Of a stretch of DNA of 38,964 nt, positions 1-8,641 are shown one piece after another. Each line of letters begins with the position of its first letter. The first letter of the stretch is position 1. A model generated the notes under the pieces. The model saw nothing but the letters and a program-made list of their open reading frames with translations. It ran no database searches and was not told the DNA's origin. The position numbers and the translations under genes were made by a program. The DNA is from RGIG8244 sp045639325 (GTDB taxonomy: Bacteria; Verrucomicrobiota; Lentisphaeria; Victivallales; UBA1829), in the NCBI GenBank assembly GCA_045639325.1, contig JAZUCU010000053.1, positions 1 to 38,964 on the forward strand, given 5' to 3'.

Positions 1-111
1 AGGATTTATAACAGAATTACCCGGATAGAACAATATCTGCACTACCTGACAGGGATATTATTTCTTGCACTTGGAGTATATTTTACGATAACCCAAACAT
101 TAAAAATTTAA
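1..111 (+). CDS. C-terminal end of a membrane protein (partial)
   Basis: An open frame runs from the first base of the window to a TAA at 109-111 and gives 36 residues. They begin with a basic, amphipathic stretch (RIYNRITRIEQYLHY) followed by one hydrophobic helix and a short tail ending in LKI. This is the pattern of the last transmembrane helix of a polytopic protein, and it resembles the end of CcdA/ArsG-like or LysE-like permeases, but 36 residues cannot settle the family. A hairpin follows directly. The start lies outside the window. Confidence 0.5.
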   Translation, partial: RIYNRITRIEQYLHYLTGILFLALGVYFTITQTLKI

Positions 112-115
112 ACGC

Positions 116-144
116 AAAAAAGCGGCAAGATTTCTCCTGCCGCT
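116..144 (-). terminator. Intrinsic terminator of the GNAT gene
   Basis: A 7-bp perfect stem (AGCGGCA at 121-127, TGCCGCT at 138-144) is flanked on the left by a run of A (116-121). Read on the minus strand, that run is a U-tract directly after the hairpin, so it terminates the minus-strand gene ending at 247. In the plus direction the T-rich stretch is poorer, but the hairpin may also stop the gene ending at 111. Confidence 0.65.
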
Positions 145-246
145 CTCTGTTGTTATCTGCCTTTTTGTTTATTTTGCAGATGCTTCATGCCGTATTTGAG
201 TATCTGTTCTTTTGAACCGAGAACTTCCCACATAATTATAAGCACC

Positions 247-792
247 TTAACAGCGGCTTCTGTTGCTCTTTTTCTGATTTTCCAGCCATTGAGTTCTGGA
301 AATCGCCAGTACTTTGGTGATCACTCCTGCTTCATCAGAAAATTCTTCCAGCTCTTGACAACCATAGGATATGGCGGTTTTTATCGATGGCTCGTTAGCT
401 TTGGGCATATATGAATAGATCATTTGAAACGGCGTATTGCTGAATGTCCAATCCCTGACAGCAACGGCTGCCTCTTTTGCATAGCCCTGACGCTGCATAC
501 CATTTCTTATATGATAACCGATTTCCGGTTTGATCTGACCATGGATCAGCTGCATGGTAAGTCCGCAATCACCAATCACTTCATGAGTTGATTTCAAGCA
601 TACCGCCCACAAGCCGAAACCGAAAACACGATATCGTTCCAGATTTTTATTTATCCAGTTTTCAACTTCTTTCCTGCCGAAAGTATACGGATAATATTTC
701 ATTGAGTCCGAATCTGCCAGGACGTTATAAAGAGCATCAAAATCCAGAGCGGTCATTTCCCGCAAAAATAATCTTTCGGTTTCTATAATCAT
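247..792 (-). CDS. GNAT-family N-acetyltransferase (RimJ/RimL-like)
   Basis: This 181-residue protein has the typical length and start of the RimJ/RimL-type acetyltransferases (MIIETERLFLREM). Such enzymes move an acetyl group from acetyl-CoA to an amino group of a protein, antibiotic or small molecule. The acetyl-CoA pyrophosphate loop is visible near residue 100 as QRQGYAKEA, followed by an A-V-R-D-W helix. A GDCGL strand precedes it around residues 74-78. The C-terminus ends in a basic tail (NQKKSNRSRC). The gene stands alone between a terminator and a gene of the same orientation 145 bp upstream. The substrate cannot be predicted from the sequence. Confidence 0.85.
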   Translation of the reverse strand: MIIETERLFLREMTALDFDALYNVLADSDSMKYYPYTFGRKEVENWINKNLERYRVFGFGLWAVCLKSTHEVIGDCGLTMQLIHGQIKPEIGYHIRNGMQRQGYAKEAAVAVRDWTFSNTPFQMIYSYMPKANEPSIKTAISYGCQELEEFSDEAGVITKVLAISRTQWLENQKKSNRSRC

Positions 793-937
793 AGGTTAAA
801 GCCCTGTAGACAGATGTCCTTGAATAATAAGAAGTGTTTTTTACTAAAAAATTCAACGATCTCCCCTTAATGGGAACAGAGCGTTATAAAAAAGATTGAA
901 AAATTCAATAAAAGACAGAAGACAAGGATGGTCTTAT

Positions 938-1525
938 TCACGCCTGTTCTTTCAGCATCTTTTCGATGGCGGCGGAAAGAATTTGTTCCGTATCATTGCC
1001 GAGAATATCAAAACCTTCCGCACTGTAACAATAGATTTCTGCAATGCCGAAAAGCATACTGAAAACACCTTTGATGTAGTCAAATCCGAAATTATAATTG
1101 CCAATATATCCACCGGAAGTGGTCACATAAACGGCTTTTTTGATGTTGGTCAAACCGCGCGGTCTGCCCATTTCATCATAACAGAAGGTCAGTTTATTGA
1201 TGCAGAGCTGTTCGATATAAAGTTTAAGCGAAGCAGGGAAACTCATATCCCAATATGGTGCGGCGATGACCACTTCATCTGCGGCGGCGAAATTACGGGC
1301 AAGCTCAAATAAACTTCCGGAAAAATCGTTATTTGCGATTGCTTTATCTCTTTCTTCCAAAGATTCTCTGGAAAGCGGATACATTACGGTATGTTCCAAA
1401 TTCACAACCGACAAGCTGCAATCCTGAGATTTCAGACATTTATTCAAATAAGCCCGGGCCATACGGTCAGTTCTGGATGCGACTTCACGCTTCACGCACG
1501 CATTTACATAAAGGATATTTCTCAT
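938..1525 (-). CDS. Flavodoxin-fold NAD(P)H-dependent oxidoreductase (AzoR/MdaB-like)
   Basis: The protein is 195 residues, the usual size for flavodoxin_2-family quinone or azo reductases, which use FMN and NAD(P)H in two-electron reductions in the cytoplasm. The first strand and FMN-phosphate loop are visible as ILYVNACVKREVASRT. APYWDMSFPASLKLYIEQL (from about residue 90) matches the conserved 'P.yn...Pa.LK.yiD' segment. The glycine loop TTSGGYIGN (about 134-142) contributes to flavin binding. The ATG at 1523-1525 is the natural start. The gene is divergent from the GntR regulator at 1738, which could control it; that is only inferred from position. Confidence 0.8.
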   Translation of the reverse strand: MRNILYVNACVKREVASRTDRMARAYLNKCLKSQDCSLSVVNLEHTVMYPLSRESLEERDKAIANNDFSGSLFELARNFAAADEVVIAAPYWDMSFPASLKLYIEQLCINKLTFCYDEMGRPRGLTNIKKAVYVTTSGGYIGNYNFGFDYIKGVFSMLFGIAEIYCYSAEGFDILGNDTEQILSAAIEKMLKEQA

Positions 1526-1703
1526 TTCAAACTTCTTTACTTTCCTGATAGTTCATCGGGTAATATAATCCGTTTAACCTGAAAATACAAATAAAAAATC
1601 GATAGTATCTTTAATTTATACTTCATCACCGGTCTTGCTGACGGGGATTATTGGGGTATGATAACTTATGTTTCACTTTTTATAATTGCAATTTGCGGAA
1701 ATG

Positions 1704-1722
1704 ACTGTATATTACAAACAGT
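1704..1722. promoter_or_regulatory. Candidate operator ahead of the GntR gene
   Basis: An inverted repeat ACTGT (1704-1708) / ACAGT (1718-1722) with a 9-nt spacer ends just before the ribosome-binding site of the regulator gene. Its position suits autoregulation by the dimeric GntR protein encoded next to it. The arms are only 5 bp, so it could be chance. Confidence 0.3.
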
Positions 1723-1737
1723 TTGATGGAGACAGGA

Positions 1738-2430
1738 ATGAAAAAAGATAAAAAAAATACTTCAATGGAAACCGCATATCAGGCAATTCTGGAAAGAATC
1801 ATGCATGAACAGTTTGAGCCGGGTATGCCCTTGCGCGAAGATCATCTGGCAAGTGAATTAGGGATCAGTACAACTCCGATCCGTGAAGCATTCCGGCGTT
1901 TGGAACATGAAGGATGGCTGCAGAGCAGACCGTTCCGCGGCGTGTTTCTCCGGAAGTTCACACGTCAGGATATTTGCGAATTGTATTATTTGCGCAGTGC
2001 GTTGGAAGGTGCTGCCGCAGAAGCAGCTGCAAAAAATGCCACCACGGAGGATTTTGAAAAATTGCATGACGTCCTGGAAGCTGAAAAAGTCTACGTCCGG
2101 GAAAACATTCAGGCTGCTCCCGGCTGCATCAAACCGAATATTGAAGGCGATTTGATTTTTCATGCCGCCATTGCCGACGCTGCCCATAATCAATTACTGG
2201 AACAGCGTCTGCAAATGTTGAAAGCCCAGACTTCTTACGCATTCCTCAACTGGCGGAATACAGGCCCCTACTCCGCACAAGACCTTCTCCGCGTTCAGGA
2301 AGAGCACTGGATGATTTATCTTGCCATTCAGCGCGGATGGGACAGTCTGGCGAAAATGCTGATGGAAAAGCATATTTCCGCCGCACGGGAAAATCATTTG
2401 AAATATCTGATTCTGCCCGATTCCGAATAA
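1738..2430 (+). CDS. GntR-family transcriptional regulator, FCD (FadR) subfamily
   Basis: A 230-residue DNA-binding regulator. The N-terminal winged helix-turn-helix (about residues 10-75) contains MPLREDHLASELGISTTPIREAFRRLE, a textbook GntR recognition region. The C-terminal all-helical FCD domain includes 'ELYYLRSALEGAAAEAAA' and the metal/ligand-binding pattern with D and H in GDLIFHAAIADAAHNQLL. Possible starts are TTG 1723, ATG 1726 and ATG 1738; I chose 1738 because GGAG at 1728-1731 lies 6 nt ahead of it. It is convergent with the glycosidase operon (4 bp between stops) and is the second GntR-FCD regulator of this locus. Its ligand is probably a sugar acid or other small carboxylate, as is usual for FCD proteins. 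Confidence 0.88.
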   Translation: MKKDKKNTSMETAYQAILERIMHEQFEPGMPLREDHLASELGISTTPIREAFRRLEHEGWLQSRPFRGVFLRKFTRQDICELYYLRSALEGAAAEAAAKNATTEDFEKLHDVLEAEKVYVRENIQAAPGCIKPNIEGDLIFHAAIADAAHNQLLEQRLQMLKAQTSYAFLNWRNTGPYSAQDLLRVQEEHWMIYLAIQRGWDSLAKMLMEKHISAARENHLKYLILPDSE

Positions 2431-2434
2431 TCAA

Positions 2435-4459
2435 TCAGGCGATCATGACAGCATTGAGCGGCGGCAATTCCACCACTTCGGTCCTGCCGTTCTTCTCCAC
2501 TGTAACTTTTTGCTTATACGGGAGGAAGTTGACCACAAACTGTGCCGTTTTCCCTTCCGGGGAACGCCATGCAGTCGTGAAGAAGGAATCGTATTCAAAG
2601 TTGCCGCGTTTTGTTGGCAGAGTCCATTTTCCACCGCTGACTTTCACCAAAGGCTTGATCATTCTACCCTGCGAGAAAAATTCCGGATACTGTTTGCGGA
2701 CCGCATTAAGATTACGAACCAGTTCCAATACGGGTCCTTCCTCCGGCTGTACGGTTTCATCCCAGGAATATACCCAACTCCAGGCGGGCCGCCCGCCATC
2801 GCGCAGGACGATTGACAGCAAATCACCGGCGTGGAAGGAATAGGCAATCCGCCACAGGAGATTGTATGGAGCATCCGCAAAATCCATATAGAATTTCAGA
2901 TTGCATTGATTGCCCATGAAATTGTTGACGTATTCATGGAAAAGGAATGCATACAGGGGAATCGCTTTTGCATAACGGATATTCCAATTGAAACGCAGAT
3001 CGTTAAATTTCAGCACTTTCAAATAGGGTTCCGCAGCTGCCGCTTCGCACCCGAGAACCAGTTGCGGATACTCTTGGGACAACTCATCCAGGAATTGACG
3101 CATGTTATCCACCTGCCAGACACCGGGGACGGGCGGGTGACCGTGGGTTCTGCTCCAGCACCAGTGGGCGGCACCGCCAATATTCTGATCGAAAAATTGA
3201 ATATAATCGAATCCGAAATCTGCCATTTTCGCCAATTCATTTTTGACCGTATTGCGCGGCCATTGGCGGACCATGCACATATCAAAACCGAAACGCTGCT
3301 GATCCCAGCCGTTGCAAAGCATGGCTTCCATTTCTCCATGAGGACCGCGAATCATTTCCTTTGTCAGATGTTCTTTTTCAAACTGCTTTTTCCGACTGTA
3401 GGACATGTCGATTGTACTGTATTGAGTCCATGCCGTACCGGAACAATAAACACCGAGCGTATGTCCTTTTGCATGAAGCACATCCCGATATTCCGCCAGA
3501 TTTTCTTCTCCACCATAAGGCGGCCAAACGTAGGGAGGAGCCCAGGGCGCAGTACCTTCCCAATGCATAAGCAGGGACATGACTTTACTGTCAAGAGCAT
3601 CCGCCATTTTGTCAATGACCGGCATGGCATTGGTGTACGGAAAATATTCATTCGGCCCCATCTGACCGCGATCTGTGCCGCGACCGCGCACCGGATGAAT
3701 GAGGATGACCGGTGAATCTTTTACGAATGCGGGGAAATTATATTTTTCCGGCAGGACAGAATTCTGTTCCATCCAGGTACGGTAAATCTCTGCCGCATCC
3801 ATCCAGCCGCCATCAATACGACGGAAAATGAGTTCGCCGGGAATGCGGTAGATACCGTCCGGATTTCCATCGCCGCAATAATAACGGACTTTAAGCGCAT
3901 ACATTCCGGAGCCGTCCGGATTACATTCAAAACACTTTGTGGCACGGGAAGGATCGTGTGCGCCGATATACAGTCCGCTGCCGTTTTTGTTCAGGATGGA
4001 CATGAATTGCGCTTCGGTTCTGCCGGGGAAGAAGGAATGATAATGCCACCCCGGTTCGCCGCTGACGGGATTGCCTTTTTCCAGGTCGATCAACACGCCT
4101 TCGTTCTGCACCAGAAGCAACGTATTTCCTTCGGCGGGGATAGATGAAATCACCGGCTCCACATATTCCAGAATCAGATCATGCGGAACGCCGGAAATAT
4201 CGCCGGAAACGCATACGGCATCCTCTTCCGTTTTCCAACTCAGACGGAAACGCAGTGTCTGGAAGCGTTCCGTGCCGGAAAAAACGAGTTCTTTTTCCGT
4301 TGATGCGGCAAGCTGCAATTCACCTTCCTGCAAGACGACTTCAGATCCATCATCTTCCCGGAAGCCCATTGTAAAGCGCAGCGGATCGGCGGGGGAAATA
4401 TCCGCCATGAGAGCGCGAATATTCCGGGCGGAAAATTCATTCAATATGCGTTTATTCAT
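2435..4459 (-). CDS. DUF6259-like glycoside hydrolase (TIM-barrel)
   Basis: This 674-residue protein resembles the uncharacterised DUF6259 family of bacterial glycosidases. An N-terminal beta-rich region (about 1-230) is followed by a TIM-barrel-like region with segments such as 'VMSLLMHWEGTAPWAPPYVWPPYGG', 'GFDYIQFFDQNIGG' and 'PQLVLGCEAAAAEPYL', and a small C-terminal beta domain. The D in FFDQN and the E in CEAAA sit at barrel-strand ends and are candidate catalytic acids; this is inference. There is no signal peptide, so it should act in the cytoplasm. It is the last gene of the minus-strand operon, 27 bp after the sialidase-fold gene, with a GGAG about 10 nt upstream of its ATG. The family name is from memory of conserved segments; glycosidase is the surer part. 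Confidence 0.65.
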   Translation of the reverse strand: MNKRILNEFSARNIRALMADISPADPLRFTMGFREDDGSEVVLQEGELQLAASTEKELVFSGTERFQTLRFRLSWKTEEDAVCVSGDISGVPHDLILEYVEPVISSIPAEGNTLLLVQNEGVLIDLEKGNPVSGEPGWHYHSFFPGRTEAQFMSILNKNGSGLYIGAHDPSRATKCFECNPDGSGMYALKVRYYCGDGNPDGIYRIPGELIFRRIDGGWMDAAEIYRTWMEQNSVLPEKYNFPAFVKDSPVILIHPVRGRGTDRGQMGPNEYFPYTNAMPVIDKMADALDSKVMSLLMHWEGTAPWAPPYVWPPYGGEENLAEYRDVLHAKGHTLGVYCSGTAWTQYSTIDMSYSRKKQFEKEHLTKEMIRGPHGEMEAMLCNGWDQQRFGFDMCMVRQWPRNTVKNELAKMADFGFDYIQFFDQNIGGAAHWCWSRTHGHPPVPGVWQVDNMRQFLDELSQEYPQLVLGCEAAAAEPYLKVLKFNDLRFNWNIRYAKAIPLYAFLFHEYVNNFMGNQCNLKFYMDFADAPYNLLWRIAYSFHAGDLLSIVLRDGGRPAWSWVYSWDETVQPEEGPVLELVRNLNAVRKQYPEFFSQGRMIKPLVKVSGGKWTLPTKRGNFEYDSFFTTAWRSPEGKTAQFVVNFLPYKQKVTVEKNGRTEVVELPPLNAVMIA

Positions 4460-4486
4460 GTTATCTGTCTCCGGATGATATGGTTA

Positions 4487-5635
4487 TTATTTCGGCTGGA
4501 ATTCTTCCGGAACCGGGTCGGAATGGCTGATTTCATGCTGAAGGAAAGAAGCGGCGGACACAGTACCGTTCATCACATCCTCTTCCGTAAACTTTGCCAT
4601 ATAAATGAATCCGCCTTTGAAACGGTCTTTGTCATACACCACAAGGAGCCCGTCAGCAGTTTCCACGGCATCGGGATAAGAGACGCCCTGACGGGGATCC
4701 AGCAGCAGCGAATATTTCCAGCTCCTGCCATCGTCTTCGGAAAGGAATGCGGTAAGTTTTTCCCGCACAGTCAAACTGTCGTTAATAATGGCAATCAATC
4801 GTCCGGAACGCAATTTTTTCAGATAAAATCTGGAGGAGGGAGCTTTCAACGTTGCAGATAAAGCAAGGTCGCTCCAGATGTAGCCGCCATCGGTCGAAAC
4901 CGATTCTGCGATTCCGCCAGCGGTGCGGACGTAACAGCAAATGCTGCCGTCTTCCCGTTCGATGAAGATATGCTCATCAAAACTGTTTTTCTCGCAAAGT
5001 TTGGAACAGTCGATACGCCCGCGGACAGAGAACGTTTTTCCCTGATCGGTGGAGACGACCATATATGCGCCGTGTTTTACGCCCAGAGATTCATGCTGGC
5101 GGTAATTCCCTGCCCAGATGGAACAGGGCAGACACCAGGTACCGTCTTTCAGCACGGTGGGCTTGTTCATCATGATTCCGTTTGCGATCCGGCGGGGCGG
5201 TGTAAAACGGAATGATTCGGGCGCATCTGCTGGATTTTCCAGAATGGAATACCAGACACCGGCAATGCCGTCGAACACTTTCATAGAATTGGCAGGTCCG
5301 CCGCAGCCCTGTGCCCAGAACCAGTAAAGTTTACCATCCGGAGCATACCAGAGGACGGGATCGAATACGCGGACATCGTGGGGATCGGGATAAATCGCAG
5401 CCACAGTACCGGTCCATGTTTTGCCGTTATCATCGCTGATTTTCAACAGGGAATAATTATCAAAACCTTCGCCATGACCGCCAGCATACCAGGCGGCAAA
5501 CAAACGGCCGGAGGGAGCCTGTTCCACCGTGGGGATGCCTTCAAACGTTCTGTCTGCATCCAATTTTGCGGCACCCTGCGTGATGATACGCACAGGATCC
5601 AGTGAAATGTATGAAAAATTCATCTTGTTCTCCAA
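4487..5635 (-). CDS. Sialidase-fold (BNR/Asp-box) glycosidase, cytoplasmic
   Basis: A 382-residue six-bladed beta-propeller of the sialidase superfamily. Four Asp-box motifs (S-x-D-x-G-x-x-W/F) are visible: SDDNGKTW, STDQGKTF, STDGGYIW and SEDDGRSW, spaced through the protein as expected for successive blades. A G-R-L-x-A strand near the N-terminus replaces the FRIP motif of true sialidases. Proteins of this kind are annotated exo-alpha-sialidase, but many act on other sugars, so the substrate is open. No signal peptide is present. It lies 21 bp downstream of the GH127-like gene with a TTTGGAGAA ribosome-binding site, within a single operon. Confidence 0.75.
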   Translation of the reverse strand: MENKMNFSYISLDPVRIITQGAAKLDADRTFEGIPTVEQAPSGRLFAAWYAGGHGEGFDNYSLLKISDDNGKTWTGTVAAIYPDPHDVRVFDPVLWYAPDGKLYWFWAQGCGGPANSMKVFDGIAGVWYSILENPADAPESFRFTPPRRIANGIMMNKPTVLKDGTWCLPCSIWAGNYRQHESLGVKHGAYMVVSTDQGKTFSVRGRIDCSKLCEKNSFDEHIFIEREDGSICCYVRTAGGIAESVSTDGGYIWSDLALSATLKAPSSRFYLKKLRSGRLIAIINDSLTVREKLTAFLSEDDGRSWKYSLLLDPRQGVSYPDAVETADGLLVVYDKDRFKGGFIYMAKFTEEDVMNGTVSAASFLQHEISHSDPVPEEFQPK

Positions 5636-5656
5636 AGAATTAAATTGATATTCTAC

Positions 5657-7282
5657 TCACTCCTGAACCGGAATCCATACCTTGAAATTGTTTTCCGGCG
5701 AGAAATCCATCCCGGCGGAAGCATAATCCACGAGTCCGGATTCTTCCTGCAGATAAGTACGCATTCCGCTGTCCGCCGGCAGAGTTTCTCTGCACATGAG
5801 CAGCGGACCTTTGCAATAAGCATACCATTTGCCGGAGGGATCGGTGACTTTCCGCAATGTCATATCGAATTCCATTTCCACAACATCGCCTGCCTGCCAA
5901 TCGTTTTGCAGACGGTAATAATTGCCGCCGGGAACCGTTTTGCCATTGACTTTGCACCCGAAGTCGGTAGGGATACGCAATGCCAGTTCAAATGTGCCGC
6001 TGCAATCAAGAACGATCCGCACGTTACCATTGAGCGGATAATTGCCTTCGATATGCAAAACATTTTCCGCCGTAAGATTTTCATACAGATTGACCGCATA
6101 ACCCTTTTCCGTTTCCATGACCGCCGTCATCGGGGCAGCAGTGAAACCATAGGGAGCCTGAGCACGACAGCAGTCATGGCCATCAAAAGAACCTTTGATT
6201 TTTCTGCCGATCTGGTCGAATGAGGGCAATTTCCACCCGTCATCCAGGAAAGGATTGATATGCGCCACGTTGGAACCGTCCGGCATCAGAGAGCCGAGGA
6301 GCGCGTTGTAGGAACTGCGTTCGATTTCATCAGCGGCGATACTGCTGCCAGTCATTTTCAGAATATTTTCGCAGAACCAGATCCAGGTAACCGTCACACA
6401 GGTTTCGCCCATGCCGCCGGCATTCCGGAGCATCTGACGGTCTTTGCCGTGATACCAGAATTCGCCGTTATGGTCTTTCAATCCGCCGCAGCCGGTAATA
6501 AAGATTTCTTCATCCCGGACTTTTTCAAAATATTTGATTACGGCGTCCTGCATGGCAGAGTCGCCGGTATGACGGAAGAGTGCGCACAACCCCTGAAAAC
6601 AACTGGTCAATTCATACGCCTTGCCATCGGCAATTTCGGAGGGGGAAGCACCAATGCGAGCGGCATCAAACACGTTATGGAGATAGCAGCATCCGGTATT
6701 GGCAAGGGCTTTTGCCGCATCAATATATTTCTGATCGCCGCTGATCTCGCCGATTTCCACAATGGCACGCAAAATGGAAGATGCCGCAATGCCGAAATGT
6801 TCGCCGCAATCCTGAATGTTTTTCTGCGTCTGCAGCAAATCATCCAGCATCGCAGTCAACGCCTTCAATACGGCAGGATCCTGTTCAAATTCCTGATAAT
6901 ATGCCAGAAGCCCGAGCAGAACATACTTGCGTCCCCAGATATCCCACCCTTTCAACTGCATGTGAGGGGGATAGGATGTGATTCTGCCATCGGGAGTCTG
7001 TGTTTCCAGCATGGCGGCAACGGTTTTCCGGAGGATTTCCGCCAGTTCCGGATCCTGGGTACTTCTCCATGCATAAACAAGGGAACGGATCGTTTTGCCC
7101 CAGAATTCGCACCGCCAGTAACCATCGGATTCATTGCGGAGCCGGAACGGTTCGGTGAGAAGCGGATAATCCAGACGTTTCAATCTGCCGGAAATCATGC
7201 GATCCATGGCATCCCCAAGGGGGCCGTGGAGACGCACAACGCCTTTACTCAACGGGCGCATATAACTTTTCTGCTGCTGCAT
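5657..7282 (-). CDS. GH127-like glycoside hydrolase (beta-L-arabinofuranosidase family)
   Basis: This 541-residue (alpha/alpha)6-barrel protein resembles the GH127 / DUF1680 family. In GH127 a zinc-bound cysteine is the nucleophile, with Zn ligands in an E-T-C motif and a C-C pair. Both are present: GETC gives E293 and C295, and DCC gives C371 and C372. E274 in NGEFWYH is a candidate acid/base, by analogy with the GEAF motif upstream of E-T-C. The usual CCPPN sequence is instead CCRAQ, so the enzyme is divergent and its substrate may differ from L-arabinofuranose. No signal peptide is seen. It follows the aminotransferase by 12 bp; its ribosome-binding site (AAAGGA) abuts the aminotransferase stop, suggesting coupled translation. 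Confidence 0.72.
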   Translation of the reverse strand: MQQQKSYMRPLSKGVVRLHGPLGDAMDRMISGRLKRLDYPLLTEPFRLRNESDGYWRCEFWGKTIRSLVYAWRSTQDPELAEILRKTVAAMLETQTPDGRITSYPPHMQLKGWDIWGRKYVLLGLLAYYQEFEQDPAVLKALTAMLDDLLQTQKNIQDCGEHFGIAASSILRAIVEIGEISGDQKYIDAAKALANTGCCYLHNVFDAARIGASPSEIADGKAYELTSCFQGLCALFRHTGDSAMQDAVIKYFEKVRDEEIFITGCGGLKDHNGEFWYHGKDRQMLRNAGGMGETCVTVTWIWFCENILKMTGSSIAADEIERSSYNALLGSLMPDGSNVAHINPFLDDGWKLPSFDQIGRKIKGSFDGHDCCRAQAPYGFTAAPMTAVMETEKGYAVNLYENLTAENVLHIEGNYPLNGNVRIVLDCSGTFELALRIPTDFGCKVNGKTVPGGNYYRLQNDWQAGDVVEMEFDMTLRKVTDPSGKWYAYCKGPLLMCRETLPADSGMRTYLQEESGLVDYASAGMDFSPENNFKVWIPVQE

Positions 7283-7294
7283 AAGGGGAATCCT

Positions 7295-8617
7295 TTAATT
7301 GATACGTGCAAAACCGACACTGGCAGGTTTACCAATGAGATTTTCTGCGACTTTACCTTCTGCCATCAATTTTGCCAACATGCCGAAAATTTCATCACAT
7401 GCGGCAAGGTATTTGTCAATATCTTCATGGGTATGAGCATACATGGAATAGAATGTATTGCTGGCGAGGAAGCCGCGTTTGAGCATTTCCTGCACGAAGA
7501 AGGCTTTGTTGACGTTGTGATCTTTTGCAAAGTTATAATGCAAAAGCGGGACAATGCCGCCAACATGGATATCAATACCATGCTTTTCTGCCAATTCTTT
7601 CCAGCCCGCTTCCACACGTTTTGCAATGGCCACCATGTGTTTGGAAGCATCGCAGCGGATGAATTTTTCAATCATCGCCAACGCCGCCACAGGCCCGATA
7701 CGTTCGGTCCAGTTTGTGGAAGTGATAAAGGCATTCTGTGCTTCGCTCATGATTTTTCCCTTACCGATGATTGCGGAAATCGGATAACCGTTACCCAGCG
7801 CTTTCGCATATACCGCAATGTCCGGCTGCCAGCCCAAGACCAGGTGAGCACCGCCATTGCAGATACGGAATGCAGCGGTGATTTCATCCATGATCAGGGG
7901 GGCGTCTTTTTCCCGTGCAGTCTGGTGGATAATATCCATAAATTCGGGGTCGACAACATAGTTGCGCTGGGGTTCCAGAACAATGGCAGCAAGGTCATCG
8001 CCTGCTTCTTTCACTGCATCAAGGAAAGAGGCTTTGTCGTTGAACATGAACGGCAATGCTGTCCCTGCCAAACCTTTCGGCAAACCGTTGGGAGAGAGAC
8101 CGGCAATCCACATCTGATCCAATGCGCCTTCCCGTGCCAGGTTCGCGGCAAGATACCAGTCTGTCCAGCCGTGATAACCGCAGAACAGAACTGTGCCTTT
8201 CCCGGTATAAGTACGGGCAATACGGACAGCGATCGACATGGCTTCGCCGCCGGACCGTGCGAAACGGGCCATTTCCGCCCAGGGATGCAATTCGAGGAGT
8301 TTTTCTGCAAGCGCAACTTCTTCCGGCGGGTTCAGCGTGGATGCACTTCCGTCATCAATAGCTGCTTTGACTTTTTCGTTGATTTCATCATCGGCATAAC
8401 CCAGAACGGTTGCGCCGATCCCGCCGATACTGCAGTCGATATATTCATTGTCGTCCAAGTCGGTAACGCGGACACCTTTTGCTTTCTTGAAGTAGGTGGG
8501 CCATACGCCGCGGCTGAACATATCCGGACGTTTGGAAAGGAGCTGCGTCATACCGGGGATGATGGCGGCTGCTTTTTCCTGCAAAGCAAGAGATTTTTCA
8601 ATATTCCATTCTTTCAT
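7295..8617 (-). CDS. Class III PLP-dependent aminotransferase (GSAM-like)
   Basis: This 440-residue enzyme belongs to the glutamate-1-semialdehyde aminotransferase-like branch of class III aminotransferases. Visible landmarks (numbered from an alternative ATG at 8623): RSGGEAM (123-129) and CGYHGWTDW (148-156) for cofactor phosphate and ring stacking, MDEI (245-248) with D246 contacting the pyridine nitrogen, and YAKALGNGYPISA with K274 as the Schiff-base lysine. I chose the ATG at 8617 because GAGG lies 8 nt upstream of it but only 2 nt upstream of the ATG at 8623. It sits between an aldolase and glycosidases, not among haem genes, so it most likely transaminates a sugar-derived aldehyde or keto compound rather than making 5-aminolevulinate. 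Confidence 0.83.
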   Translation of the reverse strand: MKEWNIEKSLALQEKAAAIIPGMTQLLSKRPDMFSRGVWPTYFKKAKGVRVTDLDDNEYIDCSIGGIGATVLGYADDEINEKVKAAIDDGSASTLNPPEEVALAEKLLELHPWAEMARFARSGGEAMSIAVRIARTYTGKGTVLFCGYHGWTDWYLAANLAREGALDQMWIAGLSPNGLPKGLAGTALPFMFNDKASFLDAVKEAGDDLAAIVLEPQRNYVVDPEFMDIIHQTAREKDAPLIMDEITAAFRICNGGAHLVLGWQPDIAVYAKALGNGYPISAIIGKGKIMSEAQNAFITSTNWTERIGPVAALAMIEKFIRCDASKHMVAIAKRVEAGWKELAEKHGIDIHVGGIVPLLHYNFAKDHNVNKAFFVQEMLKRGFLASNTFYSMYAHTHEDIDKYLAACDEIFGMLAKLMAEGKVAENLIGKPASVGFARIN

Positions 8618-8641
8618 GATCATTACCTCTGTGTTTATGAA

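Noticed and set aside
4487..5635. Assignment as a true sialidase with a nan (sialic acid) operon
   Set aside because: Asp boxes only define the fold. No sialic acid lyase, epimerase, kinase or transporter gene is present, and the FRIP motif is not clear.
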